DNA of 64,000 nucleotides from Phototrophicus methaneseepsis (GTDB lineage Bacteria > Chloroflexota > Anaerolineae > Aggregatilineales > Phototrophicaceae), in assembly GCF_015500095.1 (NCBI RefSeq), contig NZ_CP062983.1, forward strand, positions 3,100,001 to 3,164,000. Reading direction: 5' to 3'. The notes beneath the pieces were generated by a model that saw only the letters and a list, made by a program, of their open reading frames with translations, was not told the origin of the DNA and did no database searches. Each line of letters begins with the position of its first letter. The first letter of the stretch is position 1. Made by a program: the position numbers and the translations under genes. Below are positions 54,546 to 62,333 of this stretch, piece by piece.

Positions 54546-55394
54546 ATGGCCACAATTGATTATTTGCTGCTTGGGCACATCACCGCTGATATTGCCCCGG
54601 AAGGGCGTACGCTGGGAGGCACCGTCTCTTATGCTGCGCCCATTGCCAGCCAATTTGATCATCAAGTTGGCATTCTCACCAGTGCTGCCCCAGATGAGCC
54701 GTTGCTGTTCCAGTTAATGGATGCCGCGACCTTATCTGTGCGTGTTGCTAAAGCAACCACGACCTTCGAAAATATCTATCCTCCGAATGCATCACGTATC
54801 CAATATGTGCATGCTTTAGCATCCAAACTCACTTACGAAGACATCCCAAGTGGCTGGGTGAATGCCCCGCTTGTGCATTTGGCCCCGTTGGTGGAGGAAG
54901 TTCCGCCAGAGATTGTGCATCGCTTCCCAGATTCTACTGTGATGCTTACGCCGCAGGGGTGGCTGCGCCAGTGGGATGAACAGGGTAAGGTGAGCTTTAA
55001 GCGCTGGTACGACGAGGATATTTTGAGTGCTGTTGATATTATCGTCTTTAGCAAGCCAGATGTTGCTGCCGCACCGGAGATGGAATATGAATTTGCGCGG
55101 GCGGTCAAACATTGTCTGGTGACTGATGGGGCTGATGGCGGCATCTACTACTATGAGGGCCAGCCAATGCCTTATCGAGCGGACCCCGTTCAGGAAGTGG
55201 ACCCGACCGGGGCAGGGGATGTCTTTGCGACAGCCCTGCTGGCTAGTTTGCCACTGCTTGACCACAATATGCAGGCGGCGATCAAAGTCGCTATCCGGCT
55301 TTCAGCAATTTCTGTGACACATCCCGGTGTTGTGGTCTTTACGCCGGATGATATTAACCAAGCTATCGAGGCTGCGCGCCAGGAATTCTTATGA
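54546..55394 (+). CDS. PfkB-family carbohydrate/nucleoside kinase
   Basis: This 282-residue ribokinase-fold protein has the anion-hole motif DPTGAGDVFATALL with the catalytic Asp near residue 224, and a Gly-rich N-terminus GHITADIAPEGRTLGGTVSYAA. The substrate is unclear; sugar, inositol-type or nucleoside kinases share this motif. Only 5 nt separate it from khpB, and the next gene overlaps as ATGA, so it is read with the amidohydrolase. Confidence 0.88.
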   Translation: MATIDYLLLGHITADIAPEGRTLGGTVSYAAPIASQFDHQVGILTSAAPDEPLLFQLMDAATLSVRVAKATTTFENIYPPNASRIQYVHALASKLTYEDIPSGWVNAPLVHLAPLVEEVPPEIVHRFPDSTVMLTPQGWLRQWDEQGKVSFKRWYDEDILSAVDIIVFSKPDVAAAPEMEYEFARAVKHCLVTDGADGGIYYYEGQPMPYRADPVQEVDPTGAGDVFATALLASLPLLDHNMQAAIKVAIRLSAISVTHPGVVVFTPDDINQAIEAARQEFL

Positions 55395-56995
55395 TCGATC
55401 GTATTCTGTTCAACGGTCATATTCATACGCTGAATGCATCACTGCCTCATGCGACGGCTATAGCAATCAGCTATGGGCGTATTGTAGCTATTGGCACAGA
55501 TGACGATGTGCTGCCGTTGGCTACCGCTGGTACGATTCGTCAGAATTTAAACGGTAAGACGGTCCTTCCGGGTATGGTTGATGCCCATGTTCATTGGGAA
55601 TGGACATCTAAGGCTATGCACTCGGTTGATGTTGAGACATCGACAAAAGAAGAAGCGTTACGCCGGATAGCGGATTATGCGGCAGGTGTGCCCGATGGCG
55701 AGTGGATTACGGGTTGGGGATGGGCACAGGATCTCTGGCCGGACCGCGCTTTCCCAACGGCGGCTGATCTGGATGCGATTGTTCCTGATAAGCCTGTATT
55801 CCTGCGCGCCAAGAGTGGTCATGCGGCCTGGGCCAATACACTGGCTCTGCAGCTCGCTCATGTGACCGGAGAGACGCCTGTCCCGGCAGGTAGTGATGTG
55901 ATGTTGGATACCTCTGGCGAGCCAACAGGTATCCTTTTAGAAGCGGGTGCCATCGACCTCGTTGATCAACATGTGCCGCCCATCTCTGCGGAGCGTCTGG
56001 CGTATATGATGCAGGTCGCCCAGGAGCGCGCGCATAAAGGCGGCCTGACGGGGCTGCATGATTTTGACGATCCATCTTGCCTGTACGCTTTGCAGATTCT
56101 TCGTGAGCGCGGGCAGCTCGGTTTGCGCGTGCTCAAGCAGATTAATAAGGACTTCCTCCCTGCGGCGATTGAATCCGGTATCCGCAGTGGCTTTGGCGAT
56201 GAATGGTTGCGGATCGGCAATTTGAAGATGTTCGCTGATGGGGCCTTGGGGCCGCGTACCGCATACATGGTTGAGCCATATGAAAATGAACCGGAAAACT
56301 ACGGCATTGTCATCCTCGACAAAGAGCAGATGTACGAGGCGGCATCGGCTGCCAGTGCGGCGGGGCTTGCCACAACGATTCATGCAATTGGCGACAGGGC
56401 TGTCCATGATGTGCTCGATGTGTTTGAATCCGTACGTGAAGAAGAAAAGCAGCGTGGTGAATTGACTTCGCAGCGCCGCCACCGCATCGAACATGTACAG
56501 ATCATTCACCCCGACGATCGGCATCGACTGGCAGAACTGGATATTATTGCTTCGATGCAGCCAAATCATGCTACGTCCGATTGGTCTGTGGCGGATCGCT
56601 GGTGGGGTGCTCGCTCTCAGTGGGCTTATAATGCTCGCCTCCAGATTGACCAGGGCGTCAAGGTTGCTTTTGGCAGCGATTCCCCCATCGAAGCAATTGA
56701 GCCGATCCCGAACCTGTATGCGGCTATCACACGGCAAGATCGACATGGTATGCCGGAGGGTGGTTGGTACCCAGAATCCCGCTTGTCCATTGATGAGGCT
56801 ATCCGTGGTTTTACCTTAGGGCCTGCTTATGCGGCCCGGTTGGAAGATCGCCTGGGGCAACTTGCTGTGGGCTATCTGGCTGATTTAGTCGTCTTGGACC
56901 GCGACCCCTATGCGATAGACCCATCGGAATTGCTGGCAATGCAGGTTTTGGCGACCATGGTTGATGGAGAATGGCGTTATACGACCATCGACTAG
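55391..56995 (+). CDS. YtcJ-like amidohydrolase
   Basis: This 534-residue amidohydrolase has the metal motif HVHWEW (residues 66-71), then HAIGDRAV, RRHRIEHVQ and FGSDSPIE. These match the Amidohydro_3/YtcJ group of binuclear metal hydrolases. A C-terminal beta-sandwich carries LADLVVLDRDPYAI. Substrate unknown; relatives hydrolyse formamides or cyclic amides. Its start overlaps the kinase stop (ATGA), suggesting a joint catabolic step. Confidence 0.9.
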   Translation: MIDRILFNGHIHTLNASLPHATAIAISYGRIVAIGTDDDVLPLATAGTIRQNLNGKTVLPGMVDAHVHWEWTSKAMHSVDVETSTKEEALRRIADYAAGVPDGEWITGWGWAQDLWPDRAFPTAADLDAIVPDKPVFLRAKSGHAAWANTLALQLAHVTGETPVPAGSDVMLDTSGEPTGILLEAGAIDLVDQHVPPISAERLAYMMQVAQERAHKGGLTGLHDFDDPSCLYALQILRERGQLGLRVLKQINKDFLPAAIESGIRSGFGDEWLRIGNLKMFADGALGPRTAYMVEPYENEPENYGIVILDKEQMYEAASAASAAGLATTIHAIGDRAVHDVLDVFESVREEEKQRGELTSQRRHRIEHVQIIHPDDRHRLAELDIIASMQPNHATSDWSVADRWWGARSQWAYNARLQIDQGVKVAFGSDSPIEAIEPIPNLYAAITRQDRHGMPEGGWYPESRLSIDEAIRGFTLGPAYAARLEDRLGQLAVGYLADLVVLDRDPYAIDPSELLAMQVLATMVDGEWRYTTID

Positions 56996-57054
56996 CCTCA
57001 CGAAACATGTTTCTTTAAACAGGCTCACCCAATAAACATGGCTATTGTGCAACG

Positions 57055-57089
57055 ATGACAGGGACGTTAAGCTCGTCTCTGTCATTTTT
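57055..57089 (+). terminator. Terminator after the amidohydrolase gene
   Basis: ATGACAGGGACG (57055-57066) pairs with CGTCTCTGTCAT (57074-57085), 12 pairs with one G-U, around a 7-nt loop, followed by five T. It lies 22 nt before the M29 aminopeptidase ATG, so some leader function is conceivable. Confidence 0.82.
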
Positions 57090-57110
57090 ATATGGATTTA
57101 GGAGTCCCTG

Positions 57111-58214
57111 ATGGCTGATATTCGCCAGCAAAAACTCGCGCATTTACTGGTTAATTATTCAACCTCCGTACAACCTGGAGAATGGGTTGGCTTGCTCGGT
57201 AACATTGAAGCCATGCCTGTATTGCGCTATGTCTATGAAGAGGTCCTCAAAGCAGGGGGCTATCCCTCGCTGATCCTCAACGATGAATATATGGATCGTG
57301 CTTTCTATCGACTGGCAAATGATGCTCAGATCGAATGGCTGGATCCCATGCTGCAAGACTACTACGAAAAAGCTGATGTCTATATTCGCATCAATGGGGC
57401 AGGCAACACACGCGCCATGACCAATATCCCTGCCAAGAAGGTGCAGCAAGTTCGGGCCGCACAAAGCAGCTTCCTCGATACTCGCCTGAGCCGGGCCGCC
57501 GAGGGAACTTTTAAGTGGGTTGGGACGCGCGTCCCAACAGAAGCCGCGGCGCAGGAAGCCAATATGAGCCTGGAAGAATACGAAGACTTCGTCTATGGGG
57601 CTTGCTTCTGCGATTATGATGACCCGGCTGAAGAGTGGCGTAAGCTCAGCAAGATGCAGCAGGGTAAAGTCGATTATCTCAAGGGCAAGAAGAATGTCGT
57701 GCTCAAAGGCCCCAATATTGATCTCAAGCTCGGCATTGAGGGCCGCACATTCATGAACAGCGATGGCAAACGCAATATGCCCAGCGGCGAAATCTTCACC
57801 GGCCCGGTGGAGGATAGCGTCAACGGGTGGGTGCGTTTTACTTACCCCAGTATTGTGGGTGGGCGTGCTGTCAGCGGCATTGAACTGCGCTTTGAAGAGG
57901 GTAAAGTGGTTGATGCCTCTGCTGAGCAGAATGAAGAATTGTTATTCGCCCAACTCGATACGGATGCGGGGTCGCGCTATCTGGGTGAATTCGCCGTTGG
58001 GACGAACTTCGGCATTGATAAATTCACAGGCAGCATCTTGTTTGACGAAAAGATTGGCGGCACCATCCATATGGCTGTCGGCAAAGGCTACCCTGAGACG
58101 GGCAGCAAGAATAACAGCGCTGTTCACTGGGATATGATTTGCGACATGCGCCAGGATAGCGAAATCCACGTCGATGGTGAACTCTTCTACAAAAATGGTG
58201 CGTTCACCGTCTAG
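57111..58214 (+). CDS. M29-family aminopeptidase
   Basis: This 367-residue metallo-aminopeptidase is of the thermophilic AmpS/PepS type. Probable metal ligands are visible: Glu in PSGEIFTGPVED, Glu in LGEFAVG, His in GTIHMAVGKGY (with the conserved Tyr) and His/Asp in SAVHWDM. It removes N-terminal residues from peptides in the cytoplasm. GGAG lies 7 nt before the ATG. It is convergent with uvrB. Confidence 0.92.
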   Translation: MADIRQQKLAHLLVNYSTSVQPGEWVGLLGNIEAMPVLRYVYEEVLKAGGYPSLILNDEYMDRAFYRLANDAQIEWLDPMLQDYYEKADVYIRINGAGNTRAMTNIPAKKVQQVRAAQSSFLDTRLSRAAEGTFKWVGTRVPTEAAAQEANMSLEEYEDFVYGACFCDYDDPAEEWRKLSKMQQGKVDYLKGKKNVVLKGPNIDLKLGIEGRTFMNSDGKRNMPSGEIFTGPVEDSVNGWVRFTYPSIVGGRAVSGIELRFEEGKVVDASAEQNEELLFAQLDTDAGSRYLGEFAVGTNFGIDKFTGSILFDEKIGGTIHMAVGKGYPETGSKNNSAVHWDMICDMRQDSEIHVDGELFYKNGAFTV

Positions 58215-58256
58215 GTATCTCCTATTTTAAGCGGCTCTTGCTTGGGGACTGCTTCA

Positions 58257-58298
58257 AAATAAAAGGAGCGTGACAAACTTGCCACGCTCCTTTTATTT
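58257..58298. terminator. Bidirectional terminator between M29 and uvrB
   Basis: A perfect 16-bp stem (58257-58272 with 58283-58298; core GGAGCGTG/CACGCTCC) surrounds a 10-nt loop and is flanked by A- and T-rich arms. It serves both convergent genes and ends 16 nt from the uvrB stop. Confidence 0.92.
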
Positions 58299-58313
58299 CT
58301 CTTGGCTGTGCAG

Positions 58314-60350
58314 CTAAGAGCCGATGAGTAGATCGCCATCAGCCCCTTGTTTTTCCGCTAATGTGCCACGTAATTCATAAATCTGGTCGCGTAAGGCCGC
58401 TGCTTTCTCAAATTCGAGGGCTTGTGCTGCTTTCTTCATCTCGCCTTCGAGTTCTTTGATCATCTTATGCAGACGGTCTTTTGGCAGTGCATGCATATCG
58501 ACCGCGACCGCACCTTCTGGCACTTCTTCGTCGATGACATCATCTTCCATCATGGCCCGGACACGGTCTGTCAGGTCACGGACCTGCTTCACGATCGCCT
58601 GTGGCTCGATACCATGCTCAACATTATAGGCATGCTGCTTCTCGCGGCGGCGGTTTGTCTCGTCAATGGCGCGTTCCATACTGCCTGTGACGTGATTCGC
58701 ATACATAATAACCCGGCCTTCTAGATGGCGAGCGGCACGGCCAATCGTCTGGATGAGGGCGGAGTCACTACGTAGGAAGCCCTCTTTATCTGCATCCATG
58801 ATCGCGACGAGACTGACTTCTGGTAGGTCGAGGCCTTCTCGTAGCAGGTTGATGCCGACGACGACATCATAAACACCCATACGTAAATCGCGCAGAATCT
58901 CGACGCGTTCAATCGTATCAATTTCGGCATGGAGATATTGGCCGCGAATGCCCATTTCATTGAGATAGCCAGCCATTTCTTCTGCCATGCGCTGGGTGAG
59001 TGTTGTCACCAGGACGCGCTGTTTGTTCTTCACACGGATGGCAATCTCTTGCAGCAGATCATCGACCTGGCCTTCAATAGGCCGGACTTCTACTTCTGGG
59101 TCCAAAATGCCCGTCGGGCGAATGATCTGTTCCACGACATGCGTGCTGACTTGCTGCTCATAAGGGCCGGGTGTGGCACTGGTATAGATGACCTGGTGCA
59201 TGCGCTCTTCGATTTCATCAAATTTGAGCGGGCGGTTATCCATCGCGCTCGGCAGTCGGAAGCCATATTCTACCAATGTACCCTTACGTTGACGGTCACC
59301 GTTGTACATACCACGTAGCTGCGGCACAGTCATGTGGCTTTCGTCGATGACCATGAGGAAATCTGACGGTAGATAGTCGAGCAGGGTATAGGGCGCGCTG
59401 CCGGGTGCACGTCGATCAAAGTGACGGCTGTAGTTTTCGATACCACTGGCATAGCCAACTTCTCGCAGCATGTCAATATCATAACGGACGCGCTGCTCAA
59501 GGCGTTGTGCTTCTACCAATTTGTCTTCACTACGGAATATCTTGAGCTGTTCTTCTAATTCTTGCTCAATATCATGAATAGCCTGTCGCACGCTATCTGT
59601 ATCTGCGATGTACTCACGCGAGGGGAAGATCGTCACGGCTGGATGCTGGGAGATCAATTCACCTGTGAAAGGATCAAACTCCGTGATGCGCTCAATCTCA
59701 TCGCCAAACATCTGGATGCGATAAGCCATTTCACTGTAGCCGGGGATGATTTCCAGGGTGTCGCCGCGCACACGGAAAGAGCCACGCTTGAGGACCTGAT
59801 CGTTGCGTGTGTATTGAATACGTACCAGATCGCGCAGGATACGATCGCGCGAGACTTCTGTGCCGACCTGTAAGGGAACGGATGCATTCTTCCAATTTTG
59901 CGGGTCGCCCAGGCCATAAATGCACGATACAGAGGCTACAATGACCACGTCCCGGCGAGAAAACAGGGATGCCGATGTTGAGAGGCGCAGGCGCTCAATC
60001 TGATCATTGATCTGTGTTTGCTTCTCGATGAACAGATCGAAGCGGGGGACATACGCTTCTGGCTGATAGTAGTCATAGTAGCTGACGAAGTATTCAACGG
60101 CGTTGTTCGGGAAGATTTCTTTAAACTCCGCATAGAGCTGAGCTGCTAGCGTCTTGTTATGCGCTAGCACGATAGTGGGTTTCTGCGTCTGCTCGATGAC
60201 GTTGGCAATCGTAAACGTTTTGCCGGTGCCCGTCGCACCAAGCAGCGTTTGATGGCGGACGCCATCGTGAACATTTTGAACAAGCTGCGGGATCGCTGTG
60301 ACCTGGTCGCCAGTCGGGTGATAGGGCGTCTGAATCTTGAGTTCGGGCAT
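58314..60350 (-). CDS. uvrB: Excinuclease ABC subunit B
   Basis: A 678-residue DNA repair helicase-like subunit: Walker A GATGTGKT at residues 38-45, beta-hairpin YYDYYQPEAYVPRFDLFIEKQTQINDQIERLR, helicase motifs including GINLLREGLDLPEVSLVAI, and a C-terminal UVR motif (EKAAALRDQIYEL). It loads onto damage handed over by UvrA and guides UvrC. I chose the start at 60350 because GAGG lies before it and an SOS-type box lies just upstream; an in-frame ATG at 60542 would add 64 non-homologous residues. Confidence 0.97.
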   Translation of the reverse strand: MPELKIQTPYHPTGDQVTAIPQLVQNVHDGVRHQTLLGATGTGKTFTIANVIEQTQKPTIVLAHNKTLAAQLYAEFKEIFPNNAVEYFVSYYDYYQPEAYVPRFDLFIEKQTQINDQIERLRLSTSASLFSRRDVVIVASVSCIYGLGDPQNWKNASVPLQVGTEVSRDRILRDLVRIQYTRNDQVLKRGSFRVRGDTLEIIPGYSEMAYRIQMFGDEIERITEFDPFTGELISQHPAVTIFPSREYIADTDSVRQAIHDIEQELEEQLKIFRSEDKLVEAQRLEQRVRYDIDMLREVGYASGIENYSRHFDRRAPGSAPYTLLDYLPSDFLMVIDESHMTVPQLRGMYNGDRQRKGTLVEYGFRLPSAMDNRPLKFDEIEERMHQVIYTSATPGPYEQQVSTHVVEQIIRPTGILDPEVEVRPIEGQVDDLLQEIAIRVKNKQRVLVTTLTQRMAEEMAGYLNEMGIRGQYLHAEIDTIERVEILRDLRMGVYDVVVGINLLREGLDLPEVSLVAIMDADKEGFLRSDSALIQTIGRAARHLEGRVIMYANHVTGSMERAIDETNRRREKQHAYNVEHGIEPQAIVKQVRDLTDRVRAMMEDDVIDEEVPEGAVAVDMHALPKDRLHKMIKELEGEMKKAAQALEFEKAAALRDQIYELRGTLAEKQGADGDLLIGS

Positions 60351-60370
60351 GGGCAAAACCTCACAGATGA

Positions 60371-60382
60371 GAACGTGCGTTC
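60371..60382 (-). promoter_or_regulatory. LexA/SOS-type box upstream of uvrB
   Basis: GAACGTGCGTTC is a perfect GAAC-N4-GTTC palindrome, the LexA box of Gram-positive bacteria and related groups. On the minus strand it lies 7 nt downstream of a TATAAT -10 element (60390-60395) and 20 nt before the uvrB ATG, overlapping the expected transcription start. Repressor binding would block initiation, released by DNA damage. No lexA gene is in the window. Confidence 0.7.
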
Positions 60383-60389
60383 GATGGTT

Positions 60390-60395
60390 ATTATA
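60390..60395 (-). promoter_or_regulatory. -10 element of uvrB
   Basis: The minus strand reads TATAAT, 39 nt before the uvrB ATG and just upstream of the SOS-type box. A -35 element at normal spacing is not convincing. Confidence 0.55.
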
Positions 60396-60612
60396 GCCTG
60401 AAACGGGTCCAATGGATAGAAGCAACTCGCGTTTCTTGTGATCTTTATAGGACGTTCTTATAGGCTGTCCATAAGCTATCAACACAGGATCATGGAGGTT
60501 ATGCAGGGTTTGTTCTGAGGCAATGACGAGCACGAATTTCATCAGAAATGCATCAACATTCTAGCTGACCGTTGACACATAAGCATGTCACTGATAGTAT
60601 GTATCCTCGTAG

Positions 60613-60684
60613 TGCGGGGTAGAGCAGTGGCAGCTCGTCGGGCTCATAACCCGGAGGTCGGAGGTTCGAATCCTCCCCCCGCGA
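60613..60684 (+). tRNA. tRNA-fMet (CAU), initiator
   Basis: A full cloverleaf: acceptor TGCGGGG/CCCCGCG, D stem GAGC/GCTC, anticodon stem TCGGG/CCCGG with loop CTCATAA (anticodon CAU), T arm GGAGG-TTCGAAT-CCTCC, and discriminator A. Three G-C pairs (GGG/CCC) next to the anticodon loop and a weak first pair (T1-G72) mark it as the initiator. The 3' CCA is not encoded (CAA follows), so a CCA-adding enzyme is needed. Confidence 0.93.
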
Positions 60685-60691
60685 CAAACAA

Positions 60692-60768
60692 GGTGATATA
60701 GCTCAGCTGGTTAGAGCGCTTCACTCATAATGAAGAGGTCCCTGGTTCAAGTCCAGGTATCACCACCA
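60692..60768 (+). tRNA. tRNA with CAU anticodon (elongator Met or Ile2)
   Basis: Cloverleaf with acceptor GGTGATA/TATCACC, D stem GCTC/GAGC, anticodon stem CTTCA/TGAAG with loop CTCATAA, T arm CCTGG-TTCAAGT-CCAGG, and discriminator A. CCA is encoded (60766-60768), unlike in the tRNA 7 nt upstream. Sequence alone does not decide between elongator Met and a lysidine-modified Ile2. Confidence 0.88.
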
Positions 60769-60774
60769 ACGAAG

Positions 60775-60795
60775 AGGCCCCGCAGGGCCTTTTTT
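60775..60795 (+). terminator. Terminator of the tRNA pair
   Basis: AGGCCC (60775-60780) pairs with GGGCCT (60785-60790) around CGCA, followed by a six-T run. It lies 7 nt after the second tRNA. Confidence 0.88.
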
Positions 60796-60834
60796 GTTTC
60801 TTTTAAAGTTGTAGCTGCTGCATTGCCTATGTGG

Positions 60835-62079
60835 CTAAATTTCCCCGTGCAGCAAGTCTTCCCAGGATTCTCGTTGGCGTGTGATCTGCCAATTTTCCCC
60901 GTCTTCTTTGACGACAATTTCTGCTGGGCGAGGGCGTGCATTATAGTTGCTAGCCATCACCATGCCATAAGCCCCGGCGGTGAGGATCGCCAGTTCATCC
61001 CCAGGTTGTAAGGTGGCGGGTAAGTCGATGTTTTCTGCCAGAATATCGGTTGTTTCGCATACTGGGCCGACGACTTGCGTTGGAACCATGGGGCTATCTT
61101 GCTTTTCGATAGGCACAATGTGATGGTAAGCCTGATAAAGCGCTGGCCGAATCAGATCGGTCATGCTGGCGTCGATGATCGCGATGCGTTGGCCGGATTG
61201 TTCTTTGATGTAAAGCACTTTGCAGATGAGTATGCCCGCATCAGCGATGATTGAACGGCCGGGTTCCATGAAGATGGTATAGCCCTTGAGCAAGGGCGTG
61301 AGCATCTGTGCGAAGCTTGTCAGGTCTGGCAGCGTTTCATCTGGATGATAGGCGGCAGGCAATCCGCCGCCAATATTAACGGTGCGGATTGTGGCATAAG
61401 GTCCGATGAGGTCTAACGCTGTTTGCATCGCCATTTGGGTTGCCTGAGTATCATGTAGTTGGCTGCCAATATGGATATGAATGCCTGCGAAGCTTAGCTG
61501 AGGATAGTTAGCCTGATTTTGCAGTAAATCTCGGATGACGGGCGCGCCGAGGCCGAATTTTGCTTTTCCATGGCCTGTCGCAATGTGATGATGGGTGCTG
61601 GCCTGTACATCTGGGTTAAGGCGCAAGGCGACTTTGACGCCTTGTTTACCAAGTGACGCTGCAATGGTGTTGATATGGTCAAGTTCTGCCACGTTCTCTA
61701 CATTGAACCAGCCCACGCCGTTTTCGATAGCGAAGCGTATATCCTCAATCGATTTACCGACCCCTGCAAAGACAATATCTTCACTAGCAGCACCTGCTTT
61801 GAGCGCACGATAAATTTCTCCCCCGCTGACTGCGTCAATACCAGCTCCTGCGTTGATGAGAGCGCGTAGAACAGCTAAATTGGCGTTGGCTTTGGCGCTG
61901 TAATGAATATGAGGCGAGAGAGCTGCAAATGCCTCTTTGATGGCTTGATAATTTGCCAGGGCACGCGGCAAGCTGTAGATATAAGTGGGTGTGCCAGCCT
62001 GTGCGATGATCTGTGAAATTGGCTGTTGATCGACATAAAGCTGCTTTTCAACGTAGTGAATAGACGCGTTCAATACCAT
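60835..62079 (-). CDS. lysA: Diaminopimelate decarboxylase
   Basis: This PLP enzyme of the alanine racemase fold makes L-lysine from meso-diaminopimelate. The PLP lysine is Lys63 in HYSAKANAN. HIHIGSQ, the phosphate loop GGGLPAAYHP, EPGRS and GPVCETTD follow in order. I chose the ATG at 62079 (414 aa), since the extension to 62157 has no family similarity. AGGA lies 10 nt upstream. An ornithine or arginine decarboxylase is less likely given the CETTD motif. No dap genes are adjacent. Confidence 0.93.
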   Translation of the reverse strand: MVLNASIHYVEKQLYVDQQPISQIIAQAGTPTYIYSLPRALANYQAIKEAFAALSPHIHYSAKANANLAVLRALINAGAGIDAVSGGEIYRALKAGAASEDIVFAGVGKSIEDIRFAIENGVGWFNVENVAELDHINTIAASLGKQGVKVALRLNPDVQASTHHHIATGHGKAKFGLGAPVIRDLLQNQANYPQLSFAGIHIHIGSQLHDTQATQMAMQTALDLIGPYATIRTVNIGGGLPAAYHPDETLPDLTSFAQMLTPLLKGYTIFMEPGRSIIADAGILICKVLYIKEQSGQRIAIIDASMTDLIRPALYQAYHHIVPIEKQDSPMVPTQVVGPVCETTDILAENIDLPATLQPGDELAILTAGAYGMVMASNYNARPRPAEIVVKEDGENWQITRQRESWEDLLHGEI

Positions 62080-62333
62080 ACTTTGACAATCCTGGTGGTT
62101 TAAATCGCTGTTTCCTACATCATTATGATGTTTTTTGTGTAGGATGAAAGATAGCATCTATCAGGTTTTAGCTAGGTCAGGGTATTGATTGGACAGATGA
62201 CGATCATCTTGCCCTGGGATTGTGCTAGGCTACAAATCAAGCTATTCTTTGGTGAATTGATGCACGTTATGTGCGGCCATTTTATGATTCAAATAGACTC
62301 AATCAGTGGATGGGTAGGCCATCTTGACCACGA

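Noticed and set aside
55937-56746. A 269-codon open frame antisense to the amidohydrolase
   Set aside because: The sense gene has all metal motifs in this region; the antisense translation shows no domain.
58314-60542. A longer UvrB starting at 60542
   Set aside because: The extra 64 residues do not resemble UvrB, and the -10 element and SOS box lie inside that stretch.
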